27,758 nucleotides of DNA from Branchiostoma floridae (Eukaryota > Chordata > Leptocardii > Amphioxiformes > Branchiostomatidae), in NCBI RefSeq assembly GCF_000003815.2, contig NC_049983.1, positions 9,521,665 through 9,549,422 of the forward strand, read 5' to 3'. Below, in pieces: positions 1-9,439 of the stretch. Position 1 is the first letter of the stretch, and each line of letters begins with the position of its first letter. A program made the translations under genes and the position numbers. The notes beneath the pieces were generated by a model. The model did no database searches. It was not told the DNA's origin and saw only the letters and a program-made list of their open reading frames with translations.

Positions 1-126
1 TTGATTATATAATGGGAATGTCTTGCAAAATGTGAAAGTATGACTGAAAAGACAGGAAGACACACAAAGTTTAAAAGATTCGTTTTTTTTATCTACGAAA
101 TTCGTTGAGCGATTTAAAATTTAAGG
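1..126 (+). repeat. partial copy of the interior of the 192-432 MITE
   Basis: Seen: this stretch aligns, with many substitutions, to 270-386, sharing blocks such as AAAGTATGACT, ACACAAA and GAAATTCGTTGAG in the same order. The same sequence appears in reverse orientation near 2400-2480. It is therefore a fragment of a repeat that runs off the left edge of the window. No coding potential is visible. Confidence 0.55.
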
Positions 127-191
127 TCGCAGAGCACTCGCAACGAGGTCGCAGCCCTAGTGGAATGGGGGTATCAAGAATCCAAAAAGAT

Positions 192-432
192 GGTATCTCA
201 CTGTACTTGGGGCACTAGTGCGGTACTGCGGGGTTCGTTCACTGCGGCACTGTTGTGCTATTTCCGCCGATTCGTTTTATAATATAGATATTGCATAATA
301 CGTAAAAGTATGACTTAGAAGACAACAAAATACACAAAATGTAAGAAAATTCATTCTTTATCTCTGAAATTCGTTGAGTAATCTTTCGAACCCCGCAGTG
401 CCGCACCGTTGCCCCAAGTGCAGTGAGATACC
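192..432. mobile_element. MITE with about 46-bp terminal inverted repeats
   Basis: The left arm (192-237, GGTATCTCACTGTACTTGGG...) is the imperfect reverse complement of 387-432 (...CAAGTGCAGTGAGATACC). About 150 bases lie between the arms with no transposase. A further copy in the opposite orientation lies at 2395-2569. The superfamily cannot be assigned because no unambiguous target duplication is visible. The short minus-strand reading frame across it is a by-product of the repeat. Confidence 0.75.
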
Positions 433-839
433 CCCTGAACCGATCTGTCAGGAATCTATCTGCACCGACCCGTACTGACAACCATAGATTATTGCCCACT
501 GCCTCTCTCTCCTTTTATAACCATTTCTAAGTCCTGTAGAAGGCCGGGGATATTTCACAAAAACTATGTTATCAGAGGTTACCTTTTATCTCTCGTCTCT
601 CTAAGACCTGCCCTCGCCCATTTTGTCTCTTGCAGCACTAACAAGATCAAACATTGCTCCTCTTCAAAGACTCTGACGGATCTTCTTGTCAGAGATGCTC
701 TTTAAGAAGACCTACAGGAGAAAAGTTTGATGGAAGATAGAAAAAAAAAAACTTTCGAGAGTCTCGTCTGGAGGCAGTTTTTATTCAAATCCTGGTAGAT
801 CTCCCCAGCTAATGATTATATTGGACGTTCAAAACTACA
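433..839. other. no recognisable feature
   Basis: AT-rich sequence with CT-rich runs near 500-620 and an A-run at 741-750. I see no open frame with coding character, no RNA gene and no inverted repeat in this stretch. Confidence 0.5.
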
Positions 840-1900
840 TGAAAGCGCGCGTCATTTTGCGGTCCATTACGACAGGGTTGGACTTCCTGCCTGCGGCGCG
901 TGGCTGTGATAAAAGCCCGGCTCTGCCCCACCAACCCCGTGTACAAAGCTTCCGGTGCGCCCGTTACCCGCAGGAAGAAAACGAACGTCAGAATTTGAAG
1001 GAGATAAAGTTGGAGGGCCACCTCTGCGAGAGGCTTGGTTGAAACCTTGGCGTCCAGGAGAAATCGCCATTTTGGCCCGTCTCGCCGGCCCTTTATGGCA
1101 AGAGGCCACGGAGGCGCGCCATTAGAAAGGCTTTTCAATTTCCTTGCATCATTGAAGCAGTTTGTGTTTTCGTTTGAAATGGGGGTCTTTCATGGGCGGC
1201 CCTTGAAATTAAGGTCTCGAAAGATCGCGCGTTATCTCGGCGTTGTTGCGGTGGATCGATCAGGGGGAGGTTTTCCTATCGCAGTTATCGAGGCCGGGTA
1301 TCTCGGGCCGGCCCCCTTTATGCGTCTCCACAATGGCAAGCATACTGCTTTCATTCCTTCGGCGCGACCCATAAAGTCGCGGAATCGATGTGGATACCCC
1401 GTCAGTTTGACATTCACTCTGTGGTGGAATCAGCCCGGCCACTTATCTCCGCGCGGCCTAAGCCTGCCCATCTATCTCGTGCTGATGCGGTGTAGATACG
1501 GGCGCGGGGTGCCCTTATCCGCCAATTTATCTGCACTCTTCTCATGCACTTGCGCGTGTATATTCTTCTTAGATCATTTTTTATATGGCAACTTTTATTA
1601 GCGGGCCGCCTCGCCCCGCCAATAACCCGAGATGAAAGGAAATTGTGCCATAAATAGGGTAACACCTTATTCTACCGCTCCATCATGAATTAAATTTTCC
1701 CCTCTAGTATTAACCATTGCGGACAGAAGTTAACTTGGGCGAGTGGGTGAGGGAAAATGGCGCGCGAAGAGAATTAGTCACGGAGGGGAGAGCCGATGAG
1801 ATGCAAATTGCGTTTTTACGCCGAAGTAATTGTGCCTGCTAGAAAGGAATTGACAGTTGTAAGATCCAAATGAACTACCGGAGCTTTCCCAGCCGCAGCT
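840..1900. promoter_or_regulatory. CpG-rich candidate cis-regulatory region
   Basis: This block is visibly richer in G+C and CpG than its AT-rich surroundings. It carries a cluster of short motifs: GATA-type TTATCT at 1232-1237, 1443-1448 and 1527-1532; TTTATGG at 1092 and TTTATGC at 1317; CATAAA at 1370; a CCATAAATAGG at 1648-1658; an ACAATGG near 1330; and an octamer ATGCAAAT near 1802 with TAATTG and TTGACAG close by. Such a mix is common in conserved non-coding enhancers, but these motifs are short and occur by chance. No TATA/Inr arrangement leading into a gene is seen. The call is inference and needs conservation data. Confidence 0.3.
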
Positions 1901-1997
1901 TCCAGCTATATCATTACATGTACATGTACGCTTCCGTGCGTTTGCTTCTGCGATTCTTCTTTTCTGTATATACTAGTGCTGTCCAAATGTCGGTGAC

Positions 1998-2310
1998 ACT
2001 TGTGCGTAAGTATAAGTCCGTGTAAATTTCGTGTTGATATTTTTTGGCTTGGGTAAAGTTAACGGCCGAAGAAGGCAATTTGTTTGGTTTGATAACCAAG
2101 ATGTACACTGTTGGTTTAAACTTAAAACACAATTTCTTCTTCCAAACTTTAGCCTGATTTAACCGCGCTTCTCAGGCCCGTCATACTTCCGCGGGGAGGA
2201 GTCTACAAGCTCCGGATAGCGGAGTTTGCGTTACACAGACTATCCAAACTTTATCTAAACCCCAAAAAAGTCAATACGCAACTCATACGGACTTGAACAT
2301 ACACACAAGT
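1998..2310. repeat. putative MITE, about 26-bp inverted arms
   Basis: The arm at 1998-2023 (ACTTGTGCGTAAGTATAAGT...) is the reverse complement of 2285-2310 with about five mismatches in 26. A third copy of this arm is at about 23473-23498 (CATACGGACTTAAATATATA...), so it is a dispersed repeat end. The interior has no coding sequence. The exact outer limits are uncertain. Confidence 0.45.
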
Positions 2311-2394
2311 TTGAACGTGGTATAACCGACTACTTTTTAGTGCTTCCAAGTTCACCTGTGTTGGTGAAATTCCTCCTATAACTTGCACCGGTGC

Positions 2395-2569
2395 GACACA
2401 GAATTAATTTTCTTACGTTTTGTGTGTTTGTTGTTTTCTATGTCATTTTGCAACACGTATTCCGCAGTATTTAGATTATAGAAAAGAAAATCAGCGAAAA
2501 TAACAAAACAGTGCCGCAGTGAACGAACCCCGCAGTGCCGCAACGGTACCCCAAGTGCAGTGAGATACC
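2395..2569. mobile_element. second copy of the 192-432 MITE, inverted
   Basis: Positions 2524-2569 repeat the terminal arm seen at 387-432 (CGAACCCCGCAGTGCCGCA...). The reverse complement of 2395-2523 follows the interior of the first copy, including the CACTGCGGCACTGTT block and ACACAAAACGTAAGAAAATT. The other terminal arm is largely lost, so this copy is truncated or rearranged. Confidence 0.65.
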
Positions 2570-3110
2570 ACCTTTAACTGTAATTTCCAACACAGTGTTG
2601 TAAGTCCCGTTTACCCATTGTGTAGAATCCTGCTACAGGACTTTCCTTTCAATCGGCTTTAAGCGTGTCTAACGCATTTAACAGCATTGACTACATCCTG
2701 ATCACTATGCCAAGCCATGTAACCGTAAGTTAGACAGAACTTTGCTCAAGACAAAACGAGATGACTTTCCGTCGAGAATCAGTGATAGCTGGTTTCAAAG
2801 TCATGATCAAATGTCATAATGTCAAAGTTTACGTACGGTTGTTCGTGGCTGATAATATACTACTAACCCTGTTGTTGTAATGGGTCTTACCATGGTCTAT
2901 TATCATAATTGTATAAGCTTAAATAAGTTAGCATCAACAAGTGCTATAAAGTGATTATGTCACTAAGAACACCAAGACAGCTTTTCTTGATTACAAACAA
3001 CCACTATAAGAAATATTCAATACACAAAGTTGAATTTTTGTAAGATGGAACGTGGCACATGATTTAGTATAGGATTACAAATACCTTATATTAGACTATA
3101 ACGTCAGAGT
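2570..3110. other. no recognisable feature
   Basis: AT-rich sequence without coding-like frames, RNA genes or clear inverted repeats. It adjoins the tail of the 5S-derived SINE at its right end. Confidence 0.5.
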
Positions 3111-3375
3111 ATAAATATAATATAATATAATATAATATAATATAATATCGGGTGTATTTTGCAGCCAGTAGGTACCCAAAGTGAGGGTAATGAGGCTGTT
3201 TAACGTGGTCGAGGCACCTACGGGACCCCCATTTCACATCCCTCCCGGAAGACGATTTCGTGGAAAGCTTCGTGAGGCTACAGCAATCCGGACGTCCTTG
3301 GTTGGTCTCCCATCCAAGCACTGTCCGGACCGCGCGTTGCTTAACTTCCGAGATCGAGGGATCGGGTGTACCAAC
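3111..3375 (-). mobile_element. 5S-rRNA-derived SINE (SINE3 type) with (TATAA)n tail
   Basis: On the minus strand the element begins with 5S-rRNA-like sequence (about 3372 down to 3274), continues through an unrelated body of about 120 bases (3273-3150), and ends in a pentanucleotide array of TATAA-type units (3148-3111). A Pol III RNA head, body and simple-repeat 3' tail is the normal SINE layout, and 5S heads define the SINE3 class. The first 35-40 nt of 5S are missing, so the copy is 5' truncated, although the internal promoter part is kept. Whether the body matches a named conserved SINE domain cannot be decided here. The short frames on both strands are chance. Confidence 0.8.
3274..3372 (-). 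pseudogene. 5S rRNA-like segment (SINE head)
   Basis: Reading the minus strand, the hallmarks of eukaryotic 5S rRNA are in order: GATCTCGGAAGTTAAGCA (A-box region), then CTTGGATGGGAGACC (C-box region), and a terminal TGCTGTAGCCT. The 5' third of the gene and the normal closing helix partner are absent, and unrelated sequence follows without a T-run terminator. It is therefore a derived copy and not a functional 5S gene. Confidence 0.85.
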
Positions 3376-3422
3376 AATATAAACATACATTGGGAAGATG
3401 ACTACTTACACCCATTTCCTTT

Positions 3423-3601
3423 TAGACTGCGATCGAACTACGACCGCTGTGTGACCAAAGATTTGACTGATCGCTCAACAAATTTCACACTAACGAAAAT
3501 TTATAACGTTTTGTATGTTTATCACACATTCTTGTTATGGAATTTTGGTTAAAACTCATTAATCTTTGGTCACTGTACGGTTGCTCAGCGATGACAGTCT
3601 A
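3423..3601. mobile_element. putative MITE, about 42-bp imperfect inverted repeats
   Basis: TAGACTG at 3423 and CAGTCTA ending at 3601 bound two arms that pair at roughly 75 percent, sharing GTGACCAAAGATT on one side and AATCTTTGGTCAC on the other. A related end occurs at 12085-12126 (CTTTGGTCTCTGTACGGTCG). No coding content. Confidence 0.55.
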
Positions 3602-5027
3602 GTAGAAAGTGAACAACTGGAGAAAGCACGTCTTTTGAGACGACTGTTCGTGCGTTTATGACTTTAATTGCAAAGAAATAGATGACTTTTTATGTTCTTG
3701 ATCGAAGTAAACGTGCTAATTGCCAACACAGAAAATATTGGACTCATCCAAAATTTCGACTTATCAACACCGGTCTGTGTCAAGGAACGTGGACTTTTGT
3801 AATTTCATTAGCAAGGGCTGGGCACTCCAGTTGGACAGCCGAAAATATGTATGAGTCCATTTTTTATGTCGGAAATTACAATTCAGAATAACTTCTACCA
3901 ACACAGTTGAACTTTGAAGTAAGGCTTTTAATGGTGACCGTGGTGCAGTGATGTCTATGGTACCGGTGTCACGTCAACCAATTATGCTCACATGAAATAA
4001 CAAAGGAAGGGGCTTGTTGCTTTAAGTTATAATCATAGTCAATATATAACGCCAAATCAACTCAAACAAATAAACACATCAGTGAAATAACATTTAAATA
4101 CAGTATAAGGCAAGTGCAAGGCATTGCGGTACATAAAACTACTGGCTAGTTACATTTATCTAGTACAATATACACGTAAATGTTAAGCTATACAGTATAC
4201 AGAGAGAACACACACACAAAGTGCAAGATGGTAGTCCGAAGACTAAATTGCCTCATACAATGTACAATACAGAAAGGTGTCTAAGAGTCTATTGTAATCT
4301 TCTATACGTTAATCTAATATTAATAGCAGACGAAATTAGGAGTAGTACGTCTACTATACAGCTACATAACGTGACCGTAAAGCTGCAACATAAACTACAA
4401 ATTACAAGATGTTCACCAAATTAACAGTTACGTATATCAAAGAGTGCAACTAGTTTATATTGTTACTTTACCAATTGGCCAATCAGCCGTCTTGAAGAGC
4501 ATTAAAGTGAGTTTGATTCGTCCTATGGCTATTTCAGGAAATCTTGAATGCATTAAGGTGCGAGTAAGCGCAATTATTACTCAGTATTGTGGTATATTTT
4601 GCGATAAGACTTAGTTTGATGTTGCATGCGATTGTAGACAATGTCTGTTTCCTTGATTAGTTTTTAGTTATGCATATCCTGTTGTAAGCACACGGAGCAC
4701 TTTTGTGCAAGAGAAGAAGCAAACAAGACTACGCTAACAAAACCTTACAAACTAGCTCCAACTTTGTATCGTACATGAGAAACAATAATGACAGAAACTA
4801 CTAACTCTTCATAGTCTAATGTATTGTAGATATAGGATTCTTTGAACCTACGACTGAAAAAAATGATAAGGTAGTCATAGAATACGATTATGGTTTGACT
4901 GTTTAAAGTATGATTCACAAGTACATCCAAGTTGATGTGGCATTGTATAGATCTCAGTCTTATATCTTATGGTTGGCTAAATCACAAGGCAATTCAGATA
5001 GCAATTACAGAAACAAAGAAAGATATC
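3602..5027. other. no recognisable feature
   Basis: About 1.4 kb of AT-rich DNA. The frames present are short, lack splice-site support and have no recognisable domains. I see no tRNA, tandem array or strong inverted repeat. Confidence 0.45.
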
Positions 5028-5310
5028 AAACCGGAAGTTCCACTGCAGTACCGCAGAAAGCCACTAGATGCCCAAAATCGAACTTGACCTTTGTTTCCCT
5101 AAACCCTACCCAGAAGTACATACTAGTACCATAAAGATCCATCAACAACTTCTCGAGCTATGTTGTACACAAGCATATAAACATACACACACACACACAC
5201 CGTCAAACACACACACACAAACACACACACATACACACAAACACACACACACACACACACACACAAACGGCATCGAAAACATAATCTTCTTGGCCAACTT
5301 AAGACTTTAA
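5028..5310 (+). repeat. dispersed repeat with internal (CA)n, fragment
   Basis: The order of blocks (CACTGCAGTACCGCAGAAAGC, a GAACTTGACCTT stretch, an AACCCTACCC stretch, a long CA-rich run at 5188-5266, then AAAACATAAT) matches 10420-10600. These are two copies of one dispersed element that carries a CA microsatellite near its 3' end. The His/Thr-rich and Cys/Val-rich translations across it are artefacts of the CA run. Confidence 0.7.
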
Positions 5311-5553
5311 AAAGAGTATTAGTAGCAGCTTTTGTAATAGTGGGCAAAACAACCCCGGCTTAGAGAATACACGATATAGAAAGCTATATGTGAAGTTTAC
5401 CCTTTGACTATATCACAGCCGCCTTATTAGAATTACTCCCATGTCTATAGTCGACATCCTCACAACGTTCACAGCTAACTAGTTCTCCAAAGCGAGCGCA
5501 CGGCGGCTTACAGGAGAGTATTTCGGGACGGACTTAACCAAAGCCGCGCGGCG
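5311..5553. other. no recognisable feature
   Basis: Short spacer between the CA-bearing repeat and the tRNA-like pseudogene. A small GC-rich patch (5541-5553) lies just before the tRNA-like sequence. Nothing else is recognisable. Confidence 0.4.
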
Positions 5554-5634
5554 GTCATGGTGCCGACTGGGTAAGGCGATGAACTTGAAATCCACTGAGC
5601 TGTGCCCTCCTGGAGTCCGCTCCTGACCATGACA
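5554..5634 (+). pseudogene. tRNA-Ser(TGA)-like pseudogene
   Basis: The segment aligns over its whole length to the intact tRNA-Ser at 7269-7350 and keeps the anticodon loop with TGA at 5586-5588. The acceptor strands GTCATGG (5554-5560) and CCATGAC (5627-5633) pair perfectly although their sequence differs from the intact gene's. The A box is damaged (one base missing in TGCCGACTGG), and the T arm has lost the GGTTCGAA B-box core, reading GGAGTCCGCTCC instead. Transcription by the normal Pol III route is therefore unlikely. It lies about 55 bases upstream of a LINE coding tail. Confidence 0.7.
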
Positions 5635-5689
5635 TTGAACGTCATGTTGTGGTTGTATGTACATGACTATACTATACCGTACTTGGTGA

Positions 5690-6220
5690 CGAAATGAACG
5701 ATATTTCAGTGTTAAAAGCTATACAGTAAAGAAAAGAAAGACAGCATGTACAAGAGTAGATAGAGCTGACCATGTACTGCATTCTCACTGGATGTCCAAA
5801 TTTGTAGTGACAGAAATACAGAGGGTTTGTCCATTCTGTCCAGAGCTCATTGAAGACGAATATCACTTTATGGTTGTATGTCACAAATATTCTGATATAC
5901 GCAATTCTCTATACAGAAGGCTGTCATTTTATACACAAGGATTTATCTCAATGGCCCTGAAGTGCAAATTCAAATACATCATGACATGTGACAATCCCTG
6001 CATGGCAGATATAGGAAAATATATCAAAGAAGGTTTAGACATTAGAAATTCCTCAAATTATCGTAAAAGCCTCCGATGATTTTAAGAAAATTATCCCATA
6101 CTACAACTCCTGTATTAGTTAGATAAGCCTTAAAGTAAGTTAAGCTATAGAACTGTAGTTATGCAGATGCCATACTTTGTACCTCGTACAATTGTTGTGC
6201 AATAAAGTTATACATATAAA
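5690..6220 (+). pseudogene. 3' end of a non-LTR retrotransposon (reverse-transcriptase C-terminus)
   Basis: An open frame from about 5690 to 6079 encodes the C-terminal end of a LINE-type reverse transcriptase. The visible feature is a zinc knuckle, CX2CX8HX4C, in CPFCPELIEDEYHF..C (within 5828-5881), followed by hydrophobic and basic residues and a stop at 6077-6079. The polymerase core is absent, so this is a 5'-truncated copy. An AATAAA at about 6201 may be the element's own polyadenylation signal. A diverged relative is at 8934-9180 in the same orientation. I assign the class from the knuckle only; the clade is not determined. Confidence 0.7.
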
Positions 6221-7268
6221 GCAGTACATCGTCACATATCAAAAAAGACATCTATAAGTTGCAAATGAAAATTGTGCTATGTTACAGCACGGCATATTTT
6301 TGCGAAATGCTTGTTCGCAAATAATCCAATCTTAGCTCCAACTACATGTATATAAGCTTGTTTGGAGTGCTTGCCATATAATTTCTTTTACGAGCTACTC
6401 CAGTAAAAAAACTCTTTGGAAGAACATTCGTAAATTTGGCCATATTAGTGCACAATGTTTCTTTACAGTAGTGCAGTAGTGATAATTTTCATGTCGAACT
6501 CGTAGACAACAGTTTTAATGCGTTAGTCTCGGATCAACGCATATGCATTGTCACAGATTTACATCGCAATTGCGTAGCGTACACAGTGCAAGGTTCAAGA
6601 GATGTGAATCTGTTGCCACTCTAATAAACTTACTCCATTTCTAATATGTAGTCACGGGGATGACTAGTACCAGAAATGTTTATTTTTGTCCCTAAAGCAA
6701 AGAACATGATATGTCATTTTACAGAAGGTCTTAAGACATACGGTCATGTCACAAATTGTCTTTAGTCAGCTCATCGTTTCTTCTCTTGTGTATGAGGTGT
6801 AGGTGATGTTTTGTTTCTCTCCGAGTTTGTCTTTGCTTTCAGTTGTAATCTGTGGTGACTTATTGAATTTTTAGATTTTACTGATTTTAGATTTTTTTTC
6901 ATCTCAAATGTGTCATGTACTTGTGCACGAACACCCCGCTACGGTAGCCTAGTCACTAGGATGAACGTCTAGAGAGAATATGGAATATTCAAACTTTGAA
7001 AAAGCTGGTGTTATTGAAAAGATTCGTTCTGTGCCGATAATTCGACAAATTGGACACTGGTATGTGATCATCCATCAAATTACAAGAATTAGATAACCCC
7101 ATCTCAAAAGGCAGATCACCAAAGATACATGTGTTTATATAAAAATGGAAAGCTACAAAAACGGCGATTGCATTGCAAGCGTGATAGGACGTTTCTTCCT
7201 GCACGTTTCAACTCTGCTAATTCGTGGTATCATAAAGACCTTTACAGGTATTTTTGACACATGTAACA
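6221..7268. other. no recognisable feature
   Basis: About 1 kb of AT-rich sequence without supported genes. A segment near 6940-6975 (GGTAGCCTAGTCACTAGGAT) is faintly like a tRNA A box but has no T arm nearby. Confidence 0.45.
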
Positions 7269-7350
7269 GTTACGGTGGCCGAGTGGTTAAGGCGATGGAT
7301 TTGAAATCCATTGGGCTGTGCCCGCGCAGGTTCGAACCCTGTCCGTAACG
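7269..7350 (+). tRNA. tRNA-Ser, anticodon TGA
   Basis: An 82-nt cloverleaf. The acceptor GTTACGG (7269-7275) pairs with CCGTAAC (7343-7349), with discriminator G at 7350. The A box TGGCCGAGTGG (7276-7286) and B box GGTTCGAACCC (7329-7339) match consensus. The anticodon stem ATGGA/TCCAT holds the loop TTTGAAA with TGA at 7302-7304. The long variable arm is typical of serine tRNAs. No intron is present and CCA is not encoded, as expected in a eukaryote. A Pol III stop (T5) follows at 7364-7368. It reads UCA codons. Confidence 0.95.
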
Positions 7351-7363
7351 AAAGTTTAGCTTG

Positions 7364-7368
7364 TTTTT
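7364..7368 (+). terminator. RNA polymerase III T-run terminator
   Basis: TTTTT lies 13 bases beyond the tRNA-Ser discriminator base, the usual position and form of a Pol III termination signal. Confidence 0.8.
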
Positions 7369-7408
7369 GCGCTTTCGGCATCTTACCACAGCGAACAATC
7401 AAACCTAC

Positions 7409-7713
7409 CTATTGCCACTGATATTCTACCAGTTTAGATCAAGATATAACAGTAAAACTAGCTACTGCCGCTGATATTCTACCAGTTTATATCAAGATAT
7501 AACAGTAAAGCTAGCTACTGCCGCTGATATTCTACCAGTTTAGATCAAGATATAACAGTAAAACTAGCTACTGCCGCTGATATTTTACCAGTTTAGATCA
7601 AGATATAACAGTAAAGCTAGCTACTGCGGCTGATATTTTACCAGTTGAGATCGAGATACAATAGTAAACGTAGCTACTGCCGCTGATATTTTAAGTTAAG
7701 ATTAAGATATACC
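7409..7713. repeat. minisatellite, 53-bp unit, about 5.7 copies
   Basis: Units start at 7409, 7462, 7515, 7568, 7621 and 7674, each beginning CTAYTGCCGCTGATATT or close to it and ending near AACAGTAAARCTAG. The first four are very similar, the fifth has more changes, and the sixth is partial and degraded. The array begins about 60 bp downstream of the tRNA-Ser gene. No open frame spans it. Confidence 0.92.
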
Positions 7714-8207
7714 GTCTGTTATCCGTTGTAGAGGATGTTGAACTCGTCCGTAGTATAGTACACATACGTACTCAACAAAAACGGTGCCATCTTTCAGATG
7801 ACTTAACAAAGCCGTGGATTTATCAAGGCCATCGTATTTTTTTCTAAATCAATAACGTTAAGCATTTACTGTAGAATAGGTTTGGTGACGTCGAATCTGC
7901 TTTTATCTCTGGGAATGATTTTCATGTTGTCTCTACACAACTTGTTGAAGACAGCCAGGATGTACTACTCGCTTCCTCAGTTCCTAAAGTACAGTCTGGT
8001 AGCCAGCAAGTTCTAGCAACCGAAACTGTTTGATATCTTAAAAATGATAGTTCATTGTAGCTTGTTTGTGAAAATATCATTTTGCTCTTTGGCAGGATTG
8101 GTATTTGTCTTATGTAGAAGCCATGGAGAGTTGAGTAAGAAGTAGAGTTGGATTGAGGAGTTTCTAAAACATTTTGTTGGACATAGATTTACGCCTTGCT
8201 CTGCATG
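7714..8207. other. no recognisable feature
   Basis: Spacer between the 53-bp minisatellite and the pogo-type MITE. No supported gene or repeat was seen. Confidence 0.45.
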
Positions 8208-8209
8208 TA

Positions 8210-8383
8210 CAGTAGAAGCCAGTTAATTGCACAATGGATTAACGCACACTTCTGTTAACTGCACGGAATTCCAAAACCCCAAAGCGTTGCGGTCCAGCTG
8301 GATATCTTCGCATTATTGCACGAGCCGGATAATTGCACGAAATTCACTGGCGAATAGGCCGTGCAATTAAGCGGCTTCTACTG
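8210..8383. mobile_element. pogo/Tigger-type MITE with TA target duplication
   Basis: The ends CAGTAGAAGCCAGTTAATTG at 8210 and the reverse complement of 8361-8383 (CAGTAGAAGCCGCTTAATTG) form inverted repeats of about 23 bp, flanked by TA at 8208-8209 and 8384-8385. The 174-bp element is non-coding. Its interior repeats a TAATTGCACGA-like motif. Ends of the form CAGTAGAAGCC...TTAATTGCAC with TA duplications are typical of pogo/Tigger elements in the Tc1/mariner group, so I assign it there by resemblance. Confidence 0.8.
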
Positions 8384-8385
8384 TA

Positions 8386-8933
8386 CACTGTACCGGGCTT
8401 GAGCCCCACCTTGGACGACTTGTTTCCACATCTCGTAGTCTAAACCAAAGTCATCAGCTTCATGTTCTTAACTGAAGTAAACGGGTGGTGTGCTGTCTGT
8501 TGTAGCTAGCTACACGTATGGTATGATATTATATAATATATCTGCATTGGCCTGGTATTGTAGGGATTTTCAGTTTTATATAGAAGTCAGGTTTGACAAA
8601 CAACATAATTCCAATACCACGTTTATTCATTTGTAATGTTTTAATGTGCATCCACATTACTATTGCCACTCATTTGAAAACAACAACAACACAAGTTACA
8701 AATCTGTTGCCTTCATGCTAGTATTCATTCCGTGATAAGTATGCTCTCATTGAGCGGAAGGATGGGTGAGATAACGGCAACATCTTGCTGGACGCTGCTT
8801 ACGAGCGCCGTCTAGCGATTTTGTGCGGGATGTTTCGTTCGCAGCATCATCCGAGCGCACAGGTGTTCAATGTCTCTGTCACAAAGTAATGACCATTCCT
8901 TTGACACTAAACAGATACAGTAATACATAAATC
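8386..8933. other. no recognisable feature
   Basis: Spacer with a moderately GC-rich patch at 8750-8870. No coding exon with splice sites was found. Confidence 0.4.
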
Positions 8934-9180
8934 CATTAGACCACACACGTGCCTACAGCCTTTACCGGCATGTAAATGAGATTGAAGATGAAGGTCACTT
9001 TATCATGGATTGTTCACGATATGTCACTAAATCTTTCAAATAAAACCGTTCACATTTCTTTCCTCTCGCTCAAAAGAATCTGATACATTCCATCCCATAC
9101 ATAAAGTTCAATAACATTCTAGGAAGAGATAACCATTACTGTGTACAAATATATGAATATACAAAAAAAAATGTTTAGAC
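8934..9180 (+). pseudogene. degraded LINE reverse-transcriptase C-terminus, second copy
   Basis: Frame fragments resemble the 5690-6079 tail. The second knuckle cysteine is TGT at 8971-8973, then after a frameshift come NEIEDEGHF with His at 8996-8998 and Cys at 9011-9013. The first cysteine position reads TTA (Leu). After a stop (TAA near 9040) the frame resumes with a Pro/Leu-rich to basic stretch ending near 9178. The spacing CX2CX8HX4C is recovered only if two bases are missing after 8973. This is a dead, 5'-truncated copy of the same kind of LINE. Confidence 0.55.
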
Positions 9181-9439
9181 CTTAGAACCGATAGTGTAAA
9201 CGATACGTCAACGTGTTGATTATGAGTTACTTGTATGTAGGTTGATTCATTTGGTTGCATCCACTATCTTGTATATATAATGTTTGAGAACGCCTTGCAA
9301 AAGTGCGTTTGCTGCGTTGTGCTTTTGTTGTGTCAGTAAATATTATCTAACAAACTAGAGTTCCACGAACACATACCTTTGCCAAATAAACCAGGTTTGT
9401 TATGTAGAATGATGTCTGTAGAGAAATGCGTTACTCATT

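Noticed and set aside
1035-1601. 188-codon plus-strand open frame
   Set aside because: No recognisable domain, no supporting splice or start context, and competing open frames on the other strand in the same CpG-rich block. Base composition explains the lack of stops.
5068-5347. His/Thr-rich and Cys/Val-rich frames on opposite strands
   Set aside because: Both are translations of the (CA)n run inside a dispersed repeat.
6930-6980. tRNA A-box-like GGTAGCCTAGTCACTAGGAT
   Set aside because: No T arm, acceptor pairing or B box was found at the right distance.
7409-7713. CRISPR-like array
   Set aside because: The 53-bp units are directly contiguous with no unique spacers, and the DNA is eukaryotic, so it is a minisatellite.
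8954-8965. both knuckle cysteines of the second LINE tail mutated to tyrosine (TAC AGC CTT TAC)
   Set aside because: The spacing to the histidine would be ten residues instead of eight. Placing the second cysteine at TGT 8971-8973 with a frameshift keeps the family spacing and fits better.
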